Of a DNA stretch of 50,426 nt, positions 40,649-50,426 are shown piece by piece. Position 1 is the first letter of the stretch. Each line of letters opens with the position of its first letter. The notes below the pieces were generated by a model. That model searched no databases, was not told the DNA's origin, and saw only the letters and a list, made by a program, of their open reading frames with translations. The DNA comes from an uncultured Clostridia bacterium. Its GTDB lineage: Bacteria > Bacillota > Clostridia > Christensenellales > Aristaeellaceae. The stretch spans positions 1-50,426 of the forward strand of contig CAMKNZ010000015.1 in assembly GCA_946414315.1 (NCBI GenBank), given 5' to 3'. The position numbers were made by a program, and so were the translations under genes.

Positions 40649-40674
40649 TTGCTGATCGCTGTCTTCAGGTTCCT
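40639..40674 (-). promoter_or_regulatory. Candidate antiterminator hairpin
   Basis: AGGAACC (plus 40668-40674), two bases after the leader peptide stop, can pair with GGTTCTT (plus 40639-40645): 7 pairs with one wobble. That uses the 5' arm of the terminator, so the two hairpins exclude each other. A ribosome at the leader stop would cover AGGAACC and favour termination; a ribosome stalled earlier would leave it free. Confidence 0.7.
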
Positions 40675-40675
40675 G

Positions 40676-40804
40676 TCAGATGGATCGGGCAGCCATGCTC
40701 CGGATAAAGTAAAAGTGCAGGGCAAAAAAGCGCACTGCACTGAAATAAGCGAAGATGGCGGACAGACGGGCGGCGTGCAGACGGCGGATAATTGTATTTT
40801 TCAT
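40676..40804 (-). CDS. Phe/Tyr-rich leader peptide, 42 codons
   Basis: The ATG at 40804 opens a 42-codon frame ending at TGA (40676-40678). GGGGG precedes it. The peptide begins MKNTIIRRLHAARLSA and contains IFAYFS and FFALHFYF. That is six Phe and two Tyr within 16 codons and no Trp. The aromatic cluster ends about ten codons before the stop. Promoter, peptide, antiterminator and terminator are in the order of classical amino acid attenuators such as pheL. It is too short for standard gene calling. The peptide content suggests phenylalanine and/or tyrosine supply controls the importer. Confidence 0.75.
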   Translation of the reverse strand: MKNTIIRRLHAARLSAIFAYFSAVRFFALHFYFIRSMAARSI

Positions 40805-40840
40805 AACGCACGCGGCCCCCTTCTGAAAGAACTTGCTGAA

Positions 40841-40868
40841 ATTATAGCATTGAAAGGGGCAAAGTCAA
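40841..40868 (-). promoter_or_regulatory. Promoter of the leader-ABC importer transcript
   Basis: On the minus strand TTGACT (plus 40863-40868), 16 bases, TATAAT (plus 40841-40846), with TGC before the -10. Near-consensus; the leader ATG is 37 bases downstream of the -10. Confidence 0.85.
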
Positions 40869-40916
40869 TCCGACTGAATGCAAAAAACAATATCAAAACA
40901 ATGGTAAAAACCGATC

Positions 40917-41357
40917 CTATTTCTTCCAGTAAGCCCCGGTTTCCGGCTGCCAGAGGAACAGGCCCGCCGAGGCGGCCAGGCGGTCCAGGCGCCTGAGCAG
41001 CGTTTTGTCCGGATGGTATACGGTCATGTGGGTATAGTCGCGGTTCAGGGTGAGCAGGGCGTTCTCCCCGGGCAGGAGGATCCAGAGGTCCTCCTTCATT
41101 TCACAGACCCGGCTGAATAACGCCTCCGGCGCGGGATTGGATTCAAAAGCCTCCGTGCCGGCCTCGCAGACCCGGAGGTCGTAATAGCAGTTCAGCTTCA
41201 GCAGGATCTCCGCGAAGCGGGCGTGGATGGCGGCGATCCGTTCAGGCCGGAGATAGTATTCCTCCACCGCAAAATACTGGCCCGAGCTGCCTTCCGGCAC
41301 CTGCTCCGGCAGGAAATCGATCACCCAGTAGGGTTTGTTCAGCAATGCTTCAGTCAT
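40917..41357 (-). CDS. Conserved protein of unknown function
   Basis: The 146-residue cytosolic protein starts behind AGGAGG. It reads MTEALLNKPYWVIDFLPEQVP, GQYFAVEEYYLRPERIAAIHARFAEILLKLNCYYDL and KEDLWILLPGENALLTLNRDYTHMTVYHP. It has no membrane segment or known active site. I recognise it only as a pattern recurring in clostridial genomes. It ends about 50 bases before the leader promoter, without an obvious terminator. Confidence 0.75.
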   Translation of the reverse strand: MTEALLNKPYWVIDFLPEQVPEGSSGQYFAVEEYYLRPERIAAIHARFAEILLKLNCYYDLRVCEAGTEAFESNPAPEALFSRVCEMKEDLWILLPGENALLTLNRDYTHMTVYHPDKTLLRRLDRLAASAGLFLWQPETGAYWKK

Positions 41358-41461
41358 CCGGCGCCTCCTGTAAGGGTCGTTTATGAAACGGTTCTGTCTT
41401 TGATACCCTTATTTTGAATCAAAACAGGGAAAAAAACAAGATGCCTGCGGGCGTCAGGGGT

Positions 41462-41497
41462 GGGACGGATCTTTCAGAACCGTCCCCCGATTTTTTT
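41462..41497 (+). terminator. Stand-alone plus-strand hairpin with T run
   Basis: GGGACGG (41462-41468) pairs with CCGTCCC (41480-41486), followed by CCGATTTTTTT. No rightward gene precedes it, and the cysE promoter follows directly. It may insulate cysE from spurious transcription or end a short RNA not seen here. Confidence 0.6.
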
Positions 41498-41498
41498 G

Positions 41499-41528
41499 TT
41501 GCGGATTGGATGGATATGCAGGTATAAT
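41499..41528 (+). promoter_or_regulatory. Promoter of cysE
   Basis: TTGCGG (41499-41504), 18 bases, TATAAT (41523-41528). The cysE start is 60 bases downstream. Confidence 0.6.
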
Positions 41529-41587
41529 AATCTGTTGTAAAGATTTTATCCATCTGAATTCAGAATCGGATTTCCGGAGGAAGCAGC

Positions 41588-42433
41588 ATGAAAGAAGAGA
41601 TCAGAGAAACGGTGGAGGCCCTGGAAAAGGTATCGGCGGAGCAGATTCACTGCGGCGCGCATACCTGTCCGCCTCCGGACCGGCAGGAGATCGTGAAAGT
41701 GATCCACGAGCTCCAGGCCCTGCTGTTTCCCATGGCTTTCCGGCGGGAATACCCGGACATGGCGGACGAGACGCTGCTGAGCCGCGCCCTGTACCGCCTG
41801 CGGGACCAGCTGGTGGCGGCGATGCGCTTCCAGGACCTGGACGAGGACGCGGCCAGGGACGCCGCGGACGGGATCTGCACCGGTTTCGCGAAGCGCCTGC
41901 CGGAGATCAAACGGCTCCTGCTCCTGGACGTGGAAGCCCTGTATGAGGGCGATCCCGCCGCCCAGTGCCGGGAAGAGGTCATGATCACCTATCCCGGGTT
42001 CCGGGCTATCTCCATTTTCCGCATCGCCCATGAGCTGTATGTGCTCAAAGCGCCGCTGATCCCCCGGATCATGACGGAATACGCCCATGAAAGGACCGGC
42101 ATCGATATCCACCCGGGCGCGACGGTCGGGGAGTACTTCTTCATCGACCACGGCACCGGTATCGTCATCGGTGAGACCACGACCATCGGGAACCATGTGA
42201 AGCTGTACCAGGGCGTGACCCTGGGCGCGAAGAGCTTCGAGCTGGACGAGAACGGCAATCCCGTGAAGAACATCAAGCGGCATCCGGACATCGGAAACCA
42301 CGTGGTGATTTACGCCAACGCGACGATCCTCGGCGGGGATACCGTCATCGGGGACCACTGCGTCATCGGCGGCAATACCTGGCTGACCCGCTCCGTTGAG
42401 GCGGGCAGCGTCGTAACCTACCGGGAGGAATGA
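41588..42433 (+). CDS. cysE: Serine O-acetyltransferase (epsC type)
   Basis: The 281-residue enzyme has GGAGG at the start. An N-terminal helical domain (1-150) is followed by left-handed beta-helix repeats: GIDIHPGATVGEYFFIDHGTGIVIGETTTIGNHVKLYQGVTLGAKS, HPDIGNHVVIYANATILGGDTVIG. It acetylates serine with acetyl-CoA, the first step of cysteine synthesis. The long N-terminal domain is the EpsC/SatA form. No cysK is adjacent. The first deacetylase gene follows by a 3-base step, so co-transcription is likely. Confidence 0.95.
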   Translation: MKEEIRETVEALEKVSAEQIHCGAHTCPPPDRQEIVKVIHELQALLFPMAFRREYPDMADETLLSRALYRLRDQLVAAMRFQDLDEDAARDAADGICTGFAKRLPEIKRLLLLDVEALYEGDPAAQCREEVMITYPGFRAISIFRIAHELYVLKAPLIPRIMTEYAHERTGIDIHPGATVGEYFFIDHGTGIVIGETTTIGNHVKLYQGVTLGAKSFELDENGNPVKNIKRHPDIGNHVVIYANATILGGDTVIGDHCVIGGNTWLTRSVEAGSVVTYREE

Positions 42434-42435
42434 GC

Positions 42436-43194
42436 ATGCTGAAAAGAGTGCTTGCGCTGGCCCTTTGCCTGTGTATGCTGATCCCCTTCGCCTGCGCGGA
42501 GGACAGCAGCGAAGACGTGCTGAAGGATTTCGTGCTGCGTCACGGGGACCGGAACAGTAACAAGATCGCGATCACGGTGGACGACTGCTATAAGAACCGG
42601 CGGGAATGGATCACGTACAACGCGGAGCTGTGCCGGAAATACGGCGTGGCAATGACCTTCTTCCCCCTGGTCTATACGGGATGCCTGGAGGAACAGTACC
42701 GGGATATCTGGCTGGACGTGCTGGACAGCGGCTGTGAGATCGGCACCCATACCAACCGCCACGTCAAGCTGGGGAACCGGGATTACTGGAGCATCGTCAG
42801 CGGCCTGGGCAAAGCCCAGGAAGCCCTGGACCAGACCCTGGGCTTCCACTATGAGGTCCGGTGGCTGCGCCCGCCCTACGGCACGCTGAAAGGAAAAAAG
42901 ATCAGCGAGGCCCAGGTGACCAAGGCGGTCAAAAGGTACGGCTTTGATCACATTGTCCACTGGGACGTCAGCGAGACCAAGGACCTGCAGAAAGCGCTGA
43001 AGAAGATCCAGAACGGCAGCATCCTGCTCTTCCATGCCCAGAAAAAGGACAGCCTGTTCCTGGACAAGCTGATTCCGGAACTGCAGGCCCGGGGCTTTGA
43101 GATGGTGACGCTCAGCGAGATGTTCGGTTTTGATCCGCCGGAAAGAAGCGACGAACTGTACGTGTACAACAGGGCTGATTATGAGAACAAATAA
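42436..43194 (+). CDS. Secreted polysaccharide deacetylase paralogue 1
   Basis: The ATG at 42436, 7 bases after GGAGG, gives 252 residues with a signal peptide (LKRVLALALCLCMLIPFACA). NodB motifs: TVDDCY (family TFDDGP), THTNRHVK (HxxxH) and RPPYGTL. The metal residues are kept, but the Gly-Pro of motif 1 is replaced by Cys-Tyr. It acts outside the membrane, probably on wall or capsule sugars. A second paralogue follows with a 14-base overlap. Confidence 0.9.
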   Translation: MLKRVLALALCLCMLIPFACAEDSSEDVLKDFVLRHGDRNSNKIAITVDDCYKNRREWITYNAELCRKYGVAMTFFPLVYTGCLEEQYRDIWLDVLDSGCEIGTHTNRHVKLGNRDYWSIVSGLGKAQEALDQTLGFHYEVRWLRPPYGTLKGKKISEAQVTKAVKRYGFDHIVHWDVSETKDLQKALKKIQNGSILLFHAQKKDSLFLDKLIPELQARGFEMVTLSEMFGFDPPERSDELYVYNRADYENK

Positions 43195-43945
43195 GATCCT
43201 GCCGCGGCTGACAGCCGCGGCGCTTTGTCTGGTCCTGCTGCTGGGCCTGTCCGCCGCGGCGGCGGAGACGACGGAAGGCCTGCTGAAGGAATTCCGCCTC
43301 CGCCACGGCAGCCGGGAGAGCCGCCGGATCGCCGTCACCATGGACGACGTGTTCGAAACGGAATGGGTCTGGAAGAGCGTGGAACTGTGCAGGCAGTACG
43401 GGATCCGGATGACCTTTTTCCCCATCGGGATCAACCTGAAGGAGGAAGACAGGGAGAACTGGCTGGACGTGCTGGACGCCGGCTGCGAAATCGGCAGCCA
43501 CAGCTACAACCACCTGAAGTTCCAGGACATTCCGGGCTATGTGGCCCTGAACCGGCTGGGGAGATTTCAGGAAACCCTGGACAGGACCCTGGGGACGCAT
43601 TATCCGGTGCGCTGGTTTCGTCCGCCCTTCGGCGCCATCTCCGGCAAAGGGGGAAACGCCGCCGTGACCTATACCGCGATCACGCGGTTCGGATACGACC
43701 ATATCCTGCTCTGGGACGTCAGCGAGACCGACCCGGACAAGGCAGCCGGAAAGGTGCGCAACGGGAGCATCCTGCTCTATCACGCCCGAAAGAAAGACTA
43801 TGAATGCCTGGTAAAGCTGATTCCGGTCCTGCTGGAAGCAGGCTATGAGCCGGTAACGGTAAGCGAGCTTTTTGAGATGGAGCAGCCGGCGCCCGGCGGG
43901 GAAATGTTCGTCTACGACATCAACGAATATCGTGAAAATCAATGA
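43181..43945 (+). CDS. Secreted polysaccharide deacetylase paralogue 2
   Basis: The start at 43181 gives 254 residues with a signal peptide (ILPRLTAAALCLVLLLGLSAAAA). Motifs are TMDDVF, SHSYNHLK and RPPFGAI, with the same layout as paralogue 1 (for example DVLDAGCEIGSH against DVLDSGCEIGTH, and WDVSETxD in both). They arose by tandem duplication. Motif 1 again lacks the usual Gly-Pro, so both may share an altered substrate. Confidence 0.9.
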   Translation: MRTNKILPRLTAAALCLVLLLGLSAAAAETTEGLLKEFRLRHGSRESRRIAVTMDDVFETEWVWKSVELCRQYGIRMTFFPIGINLKEEDRENWLDVLDAGCEIGSHSYNHLKFQDIPGYVALNRLGRFQETLDRTLGTHYPVRWFRPPFGAISGKGGNAAVTYTAITRFGYDHILLWDVSETDPDKAAGKVRNGSILLYHARKKDYECLVKLIPVLLEAGYEPVTVSELFEMEQPAPGGEMFVYDINEYRENQ

Positions 43946-43962
43946 ATCAGGGAAAGTAAAGC

Positions 43963-44889
43963 ATGGATCGTAAATCACTCCGGGGCAGCCTGCTCCTTCT
44001 GCTGGGTTCGGTCATCTGGGGCGCGGCCTTCGTCGCGCAGCGCGTGGGCATGGACCACATGGGTCCCTATACCTTCAACGGGATCCGGATGCTGCTGGCC
44101 TGGCTGGTCATGGTTCCGGTCACCCGGATCTTTGAGGGAAAAGCAAAAAAAGCGCCCGGCTGGCAGGCGCCTGATCCCAAAGAACAGCGGATGGCCGGCG
44201 TGCTCTGCGGCACGCTGCTGTTTGTCGCCACGTCCCTGCAGCAGATGGGCCTGGTCACGACCACGGCAGGGAAGGCCGGGTTCATCACCGCGCTGTATGT
44301 GGTGCTGGTGCCCGTGGCCGCGTGGCTTTTATTCCGGAAGAACCCGGGAAAGATCATCTGGCTGGGCGTCGCCATCGCGGTGGCGGCGCTGTGGCTGCTG
44401 TGCATGCCCGCCGGCGGCGGATTCCGGCTCCAGGGCGGGGACCTGCTGGTGCTGGGCTGCGCGGTGTGCTTCACCTTCCAGATCCTGTGCGTGGACCACT
44501 ACGCCCCGCGGGTCAGCGGCGTGCGCCTGGCCCGGGATGAGTTCTTCGTGACCGGCGGGCTGAGCATGCTGATCGCCGTGGCGACGGAGACGATCACCCG
44601 GGAGGGCGTGATCGAAGGATTGATCCCGATCCTCTACGCCGGCGTCATGTCCGGCGCGGTGGGCTATACCCTGCAGGTGCTGGGCCAGAAGGATACGGAC
44701 CCGACGGTGGCCTCGATCCTGATGTGCCTGGAATCCGTCTTCGCCACGCTGACCGGCGTGCTGATCCTGGGGGAAACAATGACACCCCGCGAAATCGCGG
44801 GGTGCGTGATGATGTTCTCTGCGGTGATCCTGGCCCAGCTTTCGCCGGTCATATCCAGCATCCGTCGAACCGGACGATCTCACCGTTAA
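43963..44889 (+). CDS. EamA/DMT-family transporter
   Basis: The 308-residue protein has ten hydrophobic segments. GSVIWGAAFVAQRVGMDHMGPYTFNGIRML, TTAGKAGFITALYVVLVP and VASILMCLESVFATLTGVLILGE are DMT signatures. Substrate unknown. Its last 41 bases overlap, tail to tail, the last codons of the leftward SDR gene. Confidence 0.92.
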   Translation: MDRKSLRGSLLLLLGSVIWGAAFVAQRVGMDHMGPYTFNGIRMLLAWLVMVPVTRIFEGKAKKAPGWQAPDPKEQRMAGVLCGTLLFVATSLQQMGLVTTTAGKAGFITALYVVLVPVAAWLLFRKNPGKIIWLGVAIAVAALWLLCMPAGGGFRLQGGDLLVLGCAVCFTFQILCVDHYAPRVSGVRLARDEFFVTGGLSMLIAVATETITREGVIEGLIPILYAGVMSGAVGYTLQVLGQKDTDPTVASILMCLESVFATLTGVLILGETMTPREIAGCVMMFSAVILAQLSPVISSIRRTGRSHR

Positions 44890-45571
44890 AGTATTCAGGC
44901 ATTTCCAGCAGGCGGAGCATCGCCTGGGCAGCCTCCTCCGGGGAGGCGATATAGCCCGCGGGGATCTGGTCACGGATCTCCGCGGTTTCTTTTTCCGAAA
45001 GGTGCGCGTTCATGCGGGTGTCCAGGATGCCCGGGGCGATGGCGTTCACGCAGATGTGGGAGGGCGCCAGCTCTTTGGCCAGGGCCTTGGTGAAGGCGTT
45101 CACCGCGCCCTTGGAAGCGCTGTAGGCCACCTCGCAGGAGGCGCCGGCCAGGCCCCACACCGAGGAAACGTTCAGGATCCGCCCGCCGCCGGCGCGGATC
45201 ATATCCGGCACATAGGTGTGGCAGGTGTTGTACAGCGCGGTCACGTTCACCCGCAGGGTCTTTTCCCACTCCTCCGGCGTCATGTCGGTCAGCAGGCCCA
45301 CATACGACACCGCGGCGTTGTTCACCAGCGTGTCCACGGGGCCGAAGCGTTCCCGGAGGCTTCGGACATAGGCAAGGTCGCCCGCGTCGCCGACGTCATG
45401 GACGCAGACAAGATCGCCCGCTGCGGAAACGCGGCGGGCGGTATCCTCCAGCGCAGCCTTGTCGCTGCCGCTGTTCAGGATGATCTTGGTGAAGCGTCCG
45501 CTCTGCGCGCAGGCGATGGCGAATGCCCTGCCCACGCCGTGAGAGGCGCCTGTGATCAGGATCGTGCTCAT
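44849..45571 (-). CDS. Short-chain dehydrogenase (FabG-like)
   Basis: The 240-residue SDR shows TGASHGVGRAFA (cofactor loop), NNAAVSY, the catalytic Ser-Tyr-Lys set (NVSSVWG; YSASKGA), and a GEIVRFDGCWI end, where FabG enzymes usually have VDGG. Substrate unknown. It is coupled by ATGA to the M15-like gene upstream and overlaps the EamA gene at the 3' end. Confidence 0.93.
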   Translation of the reverse strand: MSTILITGASHGVGRAFAIACAQSGRFTKIILNSGSDKAALEDTARRVSAAGDLVCVHDVGDAGDLAYVRSLRERFGPVDTLVNNAAVSYVGLLTDMTPEEWEKTLRVNVTALYNTCHTYVPDMIRAGGGRILNVSSVWGLAGASCEVAYSASKGAVNAFTKALAKELAPSHICVNAIAPGILDTRMNAHLSEKETAEIRDQIPAGYIASPEEAAQAMLRLLEMPEYFNGEIVRFDGCWI

Positions 45572-46719
45572 TGATAATTGAATACGGTGATGACCGCGCC
45601 CATGTTGTCCAGGGAGGACTCATGGCTCTTTGCGTTGTGGGTCAGCTGGACGTTGATGGTCTGGGCGTCGCCCACGGTCTGGCGGTAGACTTCATACATC
45701 AGCTTGTCGTCCACATACAGGGCGATGTGCGGATGCTCCTCGAGGTACTCGATGTACTCTTCCAGGGTGAAGTCCATATAGTGCATGATCGCGGCGTTGC
45801 CCTTGCCGACGTAGCGGTACAGGTTCAGCCTCTTGGAGACGCCGGTCTTGAAGCTCTTGTCCGTGGAGGTTTCCAGGGGCCAGCCGGCCTGCGGGAAACG
45901 GAACACGATGCCGTACTTCCAGCAGTTCTCGTTCATCCACTTCGCTTCGGGGGTGGTGGAATACTTCGGAACGGAGACGTCCGGATCGTTCTTGTCATAC
46001 AGCCGGAGCTCGAAGGCCAGGCCGGAGTTGTATTCGCTGGTGCCGGGATAGTTGACTTCCTTCTTCGCGGCGGCGATCAGGGCATCGCCGGAATATTTGG
46101 AGGAGAGCTTGGTCACCTTGTTGTTGAAGTAGGTTTCCTGGGTCTGCCAGGTGCGGTAGCCTTCCTCGACCAGGTAGTGCTGCATGCCTTCGGCCTTGGC
46201 GGCGACGAGGGCTTCGTGCAGCGCGTCGATGGCGACGGGGAACAGGGTGACGTTGTTGTCCTTCGCCTGGATCTTGTCGTCGCCCTTGTAGGCGCGGGCA
46301 ACGCTGATCACGCCGGATTCGTCAAAGTCCTCCGGACGGGAATGCCATTCGTTGACCAGCAGCATGCCGCCCGTCATCAGCTCGGCGCGGGTGCGGGCTT
46401 CCGCGGTCTGGTTTTCCAGCGGGATGGTGGTCAGGTCCAGCAGGTCCCAGCCCTCGGACTTGTGATCGGGCCAGCTGGGGTTGACCGGCTGATTCGCCTG
46501 GCTCTCCAGTTCAGAGATGCGGGCTTTGTACTCCGCCTCTGCCTGCCTGTTCCGCTCTTCCACCTCGGCCTTCGCGTCGGCGTTGGCCTTGGCGATGGCG
46601 TCCTTCTGGGGCTGGATCACCAGCGGGTTGATCAGGAAGCAGACGACGGCCAGCGCGGCGATCAGGATGGTCAGGATCACTACGACCGGGACGGCCTTGC
46701 TCTTCTTTGTTCTACTCAC
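45568..46719 (-). CDS. Membrane-anchored VanY-like (M15) protein without zinc ligands
   Basis: A GTG at 46719, spaced 7 bases from AGGTG, fits best; 383 residues. One N-terminal membrane anchor (PVVVILTILIAALAVVCFLI), then a charged coiled coil (about 38-78), then a VanY-like domain. The fold is recognisable (EEGYRTWQTQ; WKYGIVFRFP; YRYVG). But SxHxxGxAxD is here SEYNSGLAFE (His to Tyr230, Asp to Glu237), and ExWH before RYVG is RLNL (His to Leu300, Glu to Arg297). All three metal ligands and the catalytic Glu differ, so carboxypeptidase activity is unlikely. It may be a wall-binding or regulatory protein. Confidence 0.85.
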   Translation of the reverse strand: MSRTKKSKAVPVVVILTILIAALAVVCFLINPLVIQPQKDAIAKANADAKAEVEERNRQAEAEYKARISELESQANQPVNPSWPDHKSEGWDLLDLTTIPLENQTAEARTRAELMTGGMLLVNEWHSRPEDFDESGVISVARAYKGDDKIQAKDNNVTLFPVAIDALHEALVAAKAEGMQHYLVEEGYRTWQTQETYFNNKVTKLSSKYSGDALIAAAKKEVNYPGTSEYNSGLAFELRLYDKNDPDVSVPKYSTTPEAKWMNENCWKYGIVFRFPQAGWPLETSTDKSFKTGVSKRLNLYRYVGKGNAAIMHYMDFTLEEYIEYLEEHPHIALYVDDKLMYEVYRQTVGDAQTINVQLTHNAKSHESSLDNMGAVITVFNYQ

Positions 46720-46804
46720 TCTTTTACACCTGCCTTCATCGCAATGGGACAAGGACAAATTCATTCCATAAACATTTCGTTACAAAATATTAAGAATCCT
46801 TCAC

Positions 46805-46833
46805 ATTATAAGGGAAATTTTGAAAAAATGCAA
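46805..46833 (-). promoter_or_regulatory. Promoter of the M15-like/SDR operon
   Basis: On the minus strand TTGCAT (plus 46828-46833), 17 bases, TATAAT (plus 46805-46810), about 86 bases before the GTG start. Confidence 0.75.
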
Positions 46834-46841
46834 GCATGGTC

Positions 46842-47175
46842 ATAACAGCTCAGAAGACAATCCGGCCTCCCTACCGCCGGTGGTTCCCCTTCGGACACGT
46901 TCTCACTAACGGAACCCCGCAGCGGATGCTAAACTCAAACTTCGCCTGCGGCTCGTTTATCGTTAAGCACCGGCGGGAACCCGATAGTCCTCAGTGGAAG
47001 CCCCCGGCCGGTCGGCCTTGCCTGGTTTAAGCGAGCGCGGCCGGTATTCTGGATTTCGGGACATCCACAGCGTTGGTTCTTAGCGATTGGCAAGCCGCAG
47101 GCGCAGACAGAGCTTAGAACCACTACGCGAGGACATAAGCGCGAGCGGTCCCGAAATCAGGATACCGTGACAGCG
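46842..47175. other. Structured intergenic region, candidate RNA
   Basis: About 330 bases without a plausible gene. Several nested inverted repeats are seen: CCGCCGGTG (46874) with CACCGGCGG (46968); GGTTCC (46882) with GGAACC (46911); CCGCAG (46917) with CTGCGG (46946). A long stem is formed by CGGTAT-T-CTG-G-ATTTCGGGAC (about 47042-47062) with GTCCCGAAATCAGGATACCG (about 47148-47167). Inside it TGGTTCTTAGC nearly complements GCTTAGAACCA. It lacks tmRNA, RNase P, SRP and 6S marks that I know. It lies downstream of argS, and the strand of any RNA is undecided. Confidence 0.5.
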
Positions 47176-47183
47176 AGCTGATA

Positions 47184-48902
<1,719 letters not shown>

Positions 48903-48977
48903 GGAGAATCCCTCAAATCCTATCAAAATAACAACGGAAATCATAACATCACAGGGGAAAAAAGGCAACAGGATTGA

Positions 48978-49007
48978 TTGACATCTTCCAATATTATGCA
49001 TTATAAT
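48978..49007 (+). promoter_or_regulatory. Promoter of nifJ
   Basis: TTGACA (48978-48983), 18 bases, TATAAT (49002-49007). Full consensus boxes, as expected for a strongly expressed central enzyme; a 5' leader of about 100 bases follows. Confidence 0.85.
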
Positions 49008-49056
49008 CAGACAAAGAGGCGAACCGTTTTTTTCGTGCGCTTTCAAGTCAGATTAA

Positions 49057-50426
<1,370 letters not shown>

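Noticed and set aside
40616-40868. T-box or known riboswitch before the ABC importer
   Set aside because: No T-box AGGGTGG-type motif or known aptamer is visible; the leader peptide and exclusive hairpins explain the region better.

Overview
The window reads as chromosomal DNA of an anaerobic clostridial Firmicute, probably a gut or rumen Clostridia near the Christensenellales or Oscillospirales. The assignment rests on gene content and signals: AGGAGG-type ribosome binding sites, sigma-A promoters, pyruvate:ferredoxin oxidoreductase, many flavodoxin and ferredoxin proteins, an epsC-type CysE, paired short ChrA proteins, azlCD, and DUF1848/DUF5131 proteins. Species cannot be named from sequence alone. 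I see no integrase, transposase, phage gene, rRNA or CRISPR array. The right half is visibly more GC-rich than the left; 12.7-14.0 kb is the most AT-rich stretch.

Layout. 0-6.2 kb: an intact tRNA-Val(CAC), a secreted esterase/Sel1 pair, then an HxlR - zinc-macrodomain - unknown - SirTM sirtuin - DUF1848 operon, ending at a broken tRNA-Val copy with 131 inserted bases. 6.2-11.3 kb: a leftward flavodoxin/alpha-beta-hydrolase cluster, partly decayed, with a divergent LysR regulator. 11.4-14.1 kb: azlCD, an S51 peptidase and a GNAT. 14.1-28.2 kb: a long, nearly all leftward run of small enzymes: five GNAT domains, two methyltransferases, two serine beta-lactamase-fold proteins, an MBL hydrolase, a CPT-like kinase, a HAD phosphatase, an AKL kinase, MGMT, SfsA, and a frameshifted CDF transporter. 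28.2-36.8 kb: a ferredoxin membrane protein, a ChrA pair, a polysaccharide deacetylase, flavodoxin, EamA, GH3 glycosidase, nitroreductase and a VOC-PNPOx fusion. 36.8-40.9 kb: a TrpX-type ABC importer followed by a second azlCD. 41-46.7 kb: CysE, two secreted deacetylase paralogues, EamA, an SDR and a membrane-anchored VanY-like protein. 46.7-50.4 kb: an unexplained structured intergenic region, ArgRS, and the start of nifJ.

Most notable points. (1) The ABC importer is preceded by a consensus promoter, a 42-codon leader peptide rich in Phe/Tyr, and mutually exclusive antiterminator and terminator hairpins: a complete candidate transcription attenuator. (2) The SirTM/macrodomain ADP-ribosylation operon lacks the lipoyl carrier GcvH-L and the ligase LplA2 and carries an unrecognised 113-residue protein in their place. 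(3) The same upstream promoter module occurs before at least two leftward transcripts and again at the left edge of the window. (4) A related hairpin leader precedes two adjacent genes. (5) There is a GNAT-GNAT-beta-lactamase triple fusion and a VanY-like protein that has lost its zinc ligands. (6) Three genes carry single-base frameshifts in A/T runs (assembly error or decay), and two more are truncated or internally deleted.
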